A DNA stretch of 8,564 bases from JAFLDD01 sp049314715 (lineage in GTDB: Bacteria > Pseudomonadota > Alphaproteobacteria > Rickettsiales > UBA3002): positions 1 to 8,564 of the forward strand of contig JBMOEL010000078.1 in the NCBI GenBank assembly GCA_049314715.1. The letters run 5' to 3'. A model generated the notes under the pieces. It had not been told where the DNA came from and did no database searches. It saw only the letters and a program-made list of their open reading frames with translations. Both the position numbers and the translations under genes were made by a program. Positions 6,611 through 8,564 of the stretch are shown here, piece after piece. The stretch's first letter is position 1. Every line of letters starts with the position of its first letter.

Positions 6611-6681
6611 GGCATTTTTCGTAATGAAGCCACAGTTAACTGCTCATCCGATTATCTTATCATTCCAGCAGCGCGCTACGC

Positions 6682-6710
6682 TTGACACACCCGCCCCCAT
6701 TTACTACCAC
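6682..6710 (+). promoter_or_regulatory. Candidate sigma-70-type promoter for the petAB operon
   Basis: A perfect -35 hexamer, TTGACA, at 6682-6687 is followed after 17 bases by TACCAC at 6705-6710, a weak -10 (three of six matches). Alphaproteobacterial housekeeping promoters often keep a strong -35 and a loose -10. The predicted start would give a leader of roughly 35-40 bases before the petA ATG. The -35 is seen directly; promoter activity is inferred. Confidence 0.5.
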
Positions 6711-6754
6711 CGCAGTCAAGAACAATCCCACGCGCACTCGCGCAAAGAGGCATT

Positions 6755-7285
6755 ATGAGCGCAGATCATTCCGTAAAAAGCGGCGAACGTCGTGATTTTA
6801 TCATCCTAGCATCGCAGGCAATGGGTGCATTGGGCGCTGCCGCAGTGGCATGGCCATTCGTTGATAGCTTGAACCCATCGGCGGACGTATTGGCGATGGC
6901 GTCTACCGAAGTGGATATTTCAGCGATTGCGGAAGGTCAGGAAATTAAAGTGATGTGGCGCGGCAAGCCCGTGTTTATTCGCCACCGCACGGCCGCGGAT
7001 ATTGAAGAGGCAAAATCTGTTTCGCTAAGCGAATTGCGTGACCCGCAGCCTGATTCGGCGCGCGTGAAAGAAGGCAAAGAAAAATGGTTAGTTATGGTCG
7101 GTGTGTGCACCCACTTAGGCTGCGTACCGCTAGGCAATGAGGCGGGCGATTATAAGGGCTGGTTCTGCCCATGCCATGGCTCGCATTATGATACATCGGG
7201 GCGAATCCGCAAGGGTCCGGCACCGAAGAACCTTCTTGTTCCCACCTATGAATTCACGTCCGATACGAACATCCTCATCGGATAA
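6755..7285 (+). CDS. petA: Ubiquinol-cytochrome c reductase iron-sulfur subunit (Rieske)
   Basis: This is the Rieske [2Fe-2S] protein of the cytochrome bc1 complex. It takes an electron from ubiquinol at the Qo site and passes it to cytochrome c1. The 176 residues show a twin-arginine motif (ERRDFI, 11-16) ahead of the single membrane anchor (about 17-36), then the hinge and periplasmic cluster domain. Cluster box I is CTHLGC (118-123) and box II is CPCHGSH (138-144). The ligands are C118, H120, C138 and H141, with C123 and C140 placed for the stabilising disulfide. S143 and Y145 are the family residues that tune redox potential. The start is fixed by GAGG at 6747-6750. petB follows after nine bases, so this is the usual bc1 operon. 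Confidence 0.97.
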   Translation: MSADHSVKSGERRDFIILASQAMGALGAAAVAWPFVDSLNPSADVLAMASTEVDISAIAEGQEIKVMWRGKPVFIRHRTAADIEEAKSVSLSELRDPQPDSARVKEGKEKWLVMVGVCTHLGCVPLGNEAGDYKGWFCPCHGSHYDTSGRIRKGPAPKNLLVPTYEFTSDTNILIG

Positions 7286-7294
7286 GGAGTAGTT

Positions 7295-8564
7295 ATGGCT
7301 AATGCACCCAAAGAACAAAAACCTGGCGTGATGGGCTGGCTGGATTATCGCTTGCCGATTTTCTCGACATTGCAACATGCGCTCGTTGATTATCCTGCGC
7401 CAAAAAATCTAAACTATTGGTGGAACTTTGGCTCTATCGCTGGCATTTGCCTCGTGACCCAAATTCTCACGGGTTTGCTTTTGACCATGCATTATAATCC
7501 ATCGGCAGCGGGCGCTTTCGACTCGGTCGAGCACATCATGCGTGATGTGAATTACGGCTGGCTGATGCGCTATATGCATGCGGTCGGTGCGTCGATGTTC
7601 TTTACCGTGGTGTTCATACACATTTTCCGTGGACTTTATTATGGTTCCTACAAAGCGCCGCGCGAAGTTTTGTGGTGGCTGGGTATTGTGATTTTGATTC
7701 TCATGATGGCCACCGCTTTTATGGGTTATGTGCTTCCGTGGGGGCAAATGAGCTTCTGGGGTGCGACGGTAATTACTAATCTGTTCTCGGCATTCCCTAT
7801 TGTGGGCGACCCTATTGTGACGTGGCTATGGGGCGGCTTCTCGGTCGATCATCCGACACTGAATCGCTTCTTTGCGCTGCACTTCTTATTGCCATTTTTG
7901 ATTGTTGGGGTGGTGTTTTTGCATATCATCGCACTGCATGCGCATGGCTCCAACAATCCAACGGGGATTGATGCAAAGGGCCCGCAAGATAAAATCCCAT
8001 TCCATCCGTATTATACGGTGAAAGATTTCTTCGGGTTCGGCGTGTTTTTCATCGTCTATGCGGCGTTTATTTTCTTTGCGCCCAATTATTTGGGGCATGC
8101 GGATAATTACATTCCTGCCAACCCGCTCGTAACACCCGCGCACATCGTTCCTGAATGGTACTTCCTTCCATTCTATGCAATCTTGCGTGCCTTCGTGTTC
8201 GATATTCCATTCTGGGCGTTGGGGCTTCCTGTACTTGCTTATGCAGCCTATCTGAAACTTGGTCTATGGCGTGCAGGTGAATGCAGCATGGGCAATATAC
8301 TCAAGGCAACGGGCGCACTTTTCACTATGAAATGCCTGCCCAAGAACGAAGCGGTTGGCCGTGTTCAGCGCATGCTCATGGCTGGCGGTGTTGGTGGATT
8401 CTTGGTGCTAGTTGGGCTTATCGGTTTTGTGATTGAAGCGAAACTTGCGGGTGTATGTGCCATGTTTGGTGCGCTCATCGTGCTGTTCTTCCTGCCGTGG
8501 TTGGATAGCTCACCCGTGCGTTCGGGCAATTATCGTCCTACGTTTAAATGGTTCTTCTGGCTGT
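7295..8564 (+). CDS. petB: Cytochrome b of the bc1 complex, C-terminus off window, with a large ef-loop insertion
   Basis: 423 residues are visible before the right edge. The start has an AAGGAG ribosome site five bases upstream, overlapping the petA stop. The four heme ligands have exact spacing: H95 and H196 (heme bL), H109 and H210 (heme bH). The Qo-site PEWY is at 286-289, and FFLPWLD with SPVRSGNYRP (398-415) marks the start of the C-terminal half. Between the conserved YAILRA and the AGVCAMFGA of helix F lie about 85 residues (299-383). Mitochondrial cytochrome b has about five here, and Rhodobacter about 23 (recalled from memory). The extra part holds two hydrophobic segments (about 304-320 and 360-380) around a basic loop. 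The frame stays open with no stop codon, and both sides match the family, so a frameshift or assembly break is unlikely. petC (cytochrome c1) would be expected next. Confidence 0.96.
   Translation, partial: MANAPKEQKPGVMGWLDYRLPIFSTLQHALVDYPAPKNLNYWWNFGSIAGICLVTQILTGLLLTMHYNPSAAGAFDSVEHIMRDVNYGWLMRYMHAVGASMFFTVVFIHIFRGLYYGSYKAPREVLWWLGIVILILMMATAFMGYVLPWGQMSFWGATVITNLFSAFPIVGDPIVTWLWGGFSVDHPTLNRFFALHFLLPFLIVGVVFLHIIALHAHGSNNPTGIDAKGPQDKIPFHPYYTVKDFFGFGVFFIVYAAFIFFAPNYLGHADNYIPANPLVTPAHIVPEWYFLPFYAILRAFVFDIPFWALGLPVLAYAAYLKLGLWRAGECSMGNILKATGALFTMKCLPKNEAVGRVQRMLMAGGVGGFLVLVGLIGFVIEAKLAGVCAMFGALIVLFFLPWLDSSPVRSGNYRPTFKWFFWL

Noticed and set aside
7409..8143. Minus-strand open frames opposite petB
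   Set aside because: They are antisense to cytochrome b with all heme ligands intact. Their composition (His/Arg/Cys-rich) is typical of shadow frames.
8189..8443. The petB insertion as a Rickettsia-type palindromic repeat element or other recent mobile insertion
   Set aside because: I found no inverted-repeat structure, flanking direct repeat or change of base composition. The segment encodes ordered hydrophobic helices rather than the usual polar repeat peptide.

Overview
The window reads as a stretch of ordinary aerobic, Gram-negative alphaproteobacterial chromosome. The evidence is a petA-petB (Rieske/cytochrome b) operon divergent from trmL-hemF, a membrane-anchored mitochondrial-type cytochrome c divergent from kdsB (an LPS gene), and protein sequences that resemble alphaproteobacterial homologues by eye. 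The order or genus cannot be fixed from the sequence alone. Ten complete or nearly complete genes and two edge-truncated genes pack almost the whole window. No RNA genes, insertion sequences, CRISPR arrays or integrases were seen, and no non-coding gap exceeds about 160 bases.

Layout. Left block, minus strand (1-1879): a membrane-anchored class I cytochrome c, then an NfeD-family membrane protein, then an SPFH/stomatin-like protein cut by the window's left edge. The last two are tightly coupled: the NfeD stop codon lies inside the SPFH Shine-Dalgarno sequence. Middle block, plus strand (1959-5184): kdsB, a PfkB-family (adenosine-kinase-like) kinase overlapping it by 10 nt, a 78-residue two-helix membrane protein of unknown function, and an AmpG-like MFS transporter. 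Next, on the minus strand, trmL and hemF (6595-5181) overlap by four bases (ATGA). hemF runs convergently into the MFS gene, and the two stop codons overlap. Right block, plus strand (6755 onward): petA and petB of the cytochrome bc1 complex. petB is cut by the right edge and petC is presumably just outside.

How the genes work together. HemF makes protoporphyrinogen for heme. Heme is needed by cytochrome b and by the anchored cytochrome c, which is probably an electron carrier between bc1 and a terminal oxidase. KdsB and the AmpG-like permease both belong to envelope metabolism (LPS core and muropeptide recycling). SPFH and NfeD proteins form a known partnership in membrane-microdomain organisation and protein quality control.

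The most unusual signal is inside petB. The ef loop of cytochrome b, directly after the PEWY Qo-site segment, carries a long in-frame insertion (about residues 299-383). It looks like an extra transmembrane hairpin with a basic loop, and is much longer than the known ef extension of Rhodobacter. The rest of the window is conventional, and no multi-gene novel system is evident.
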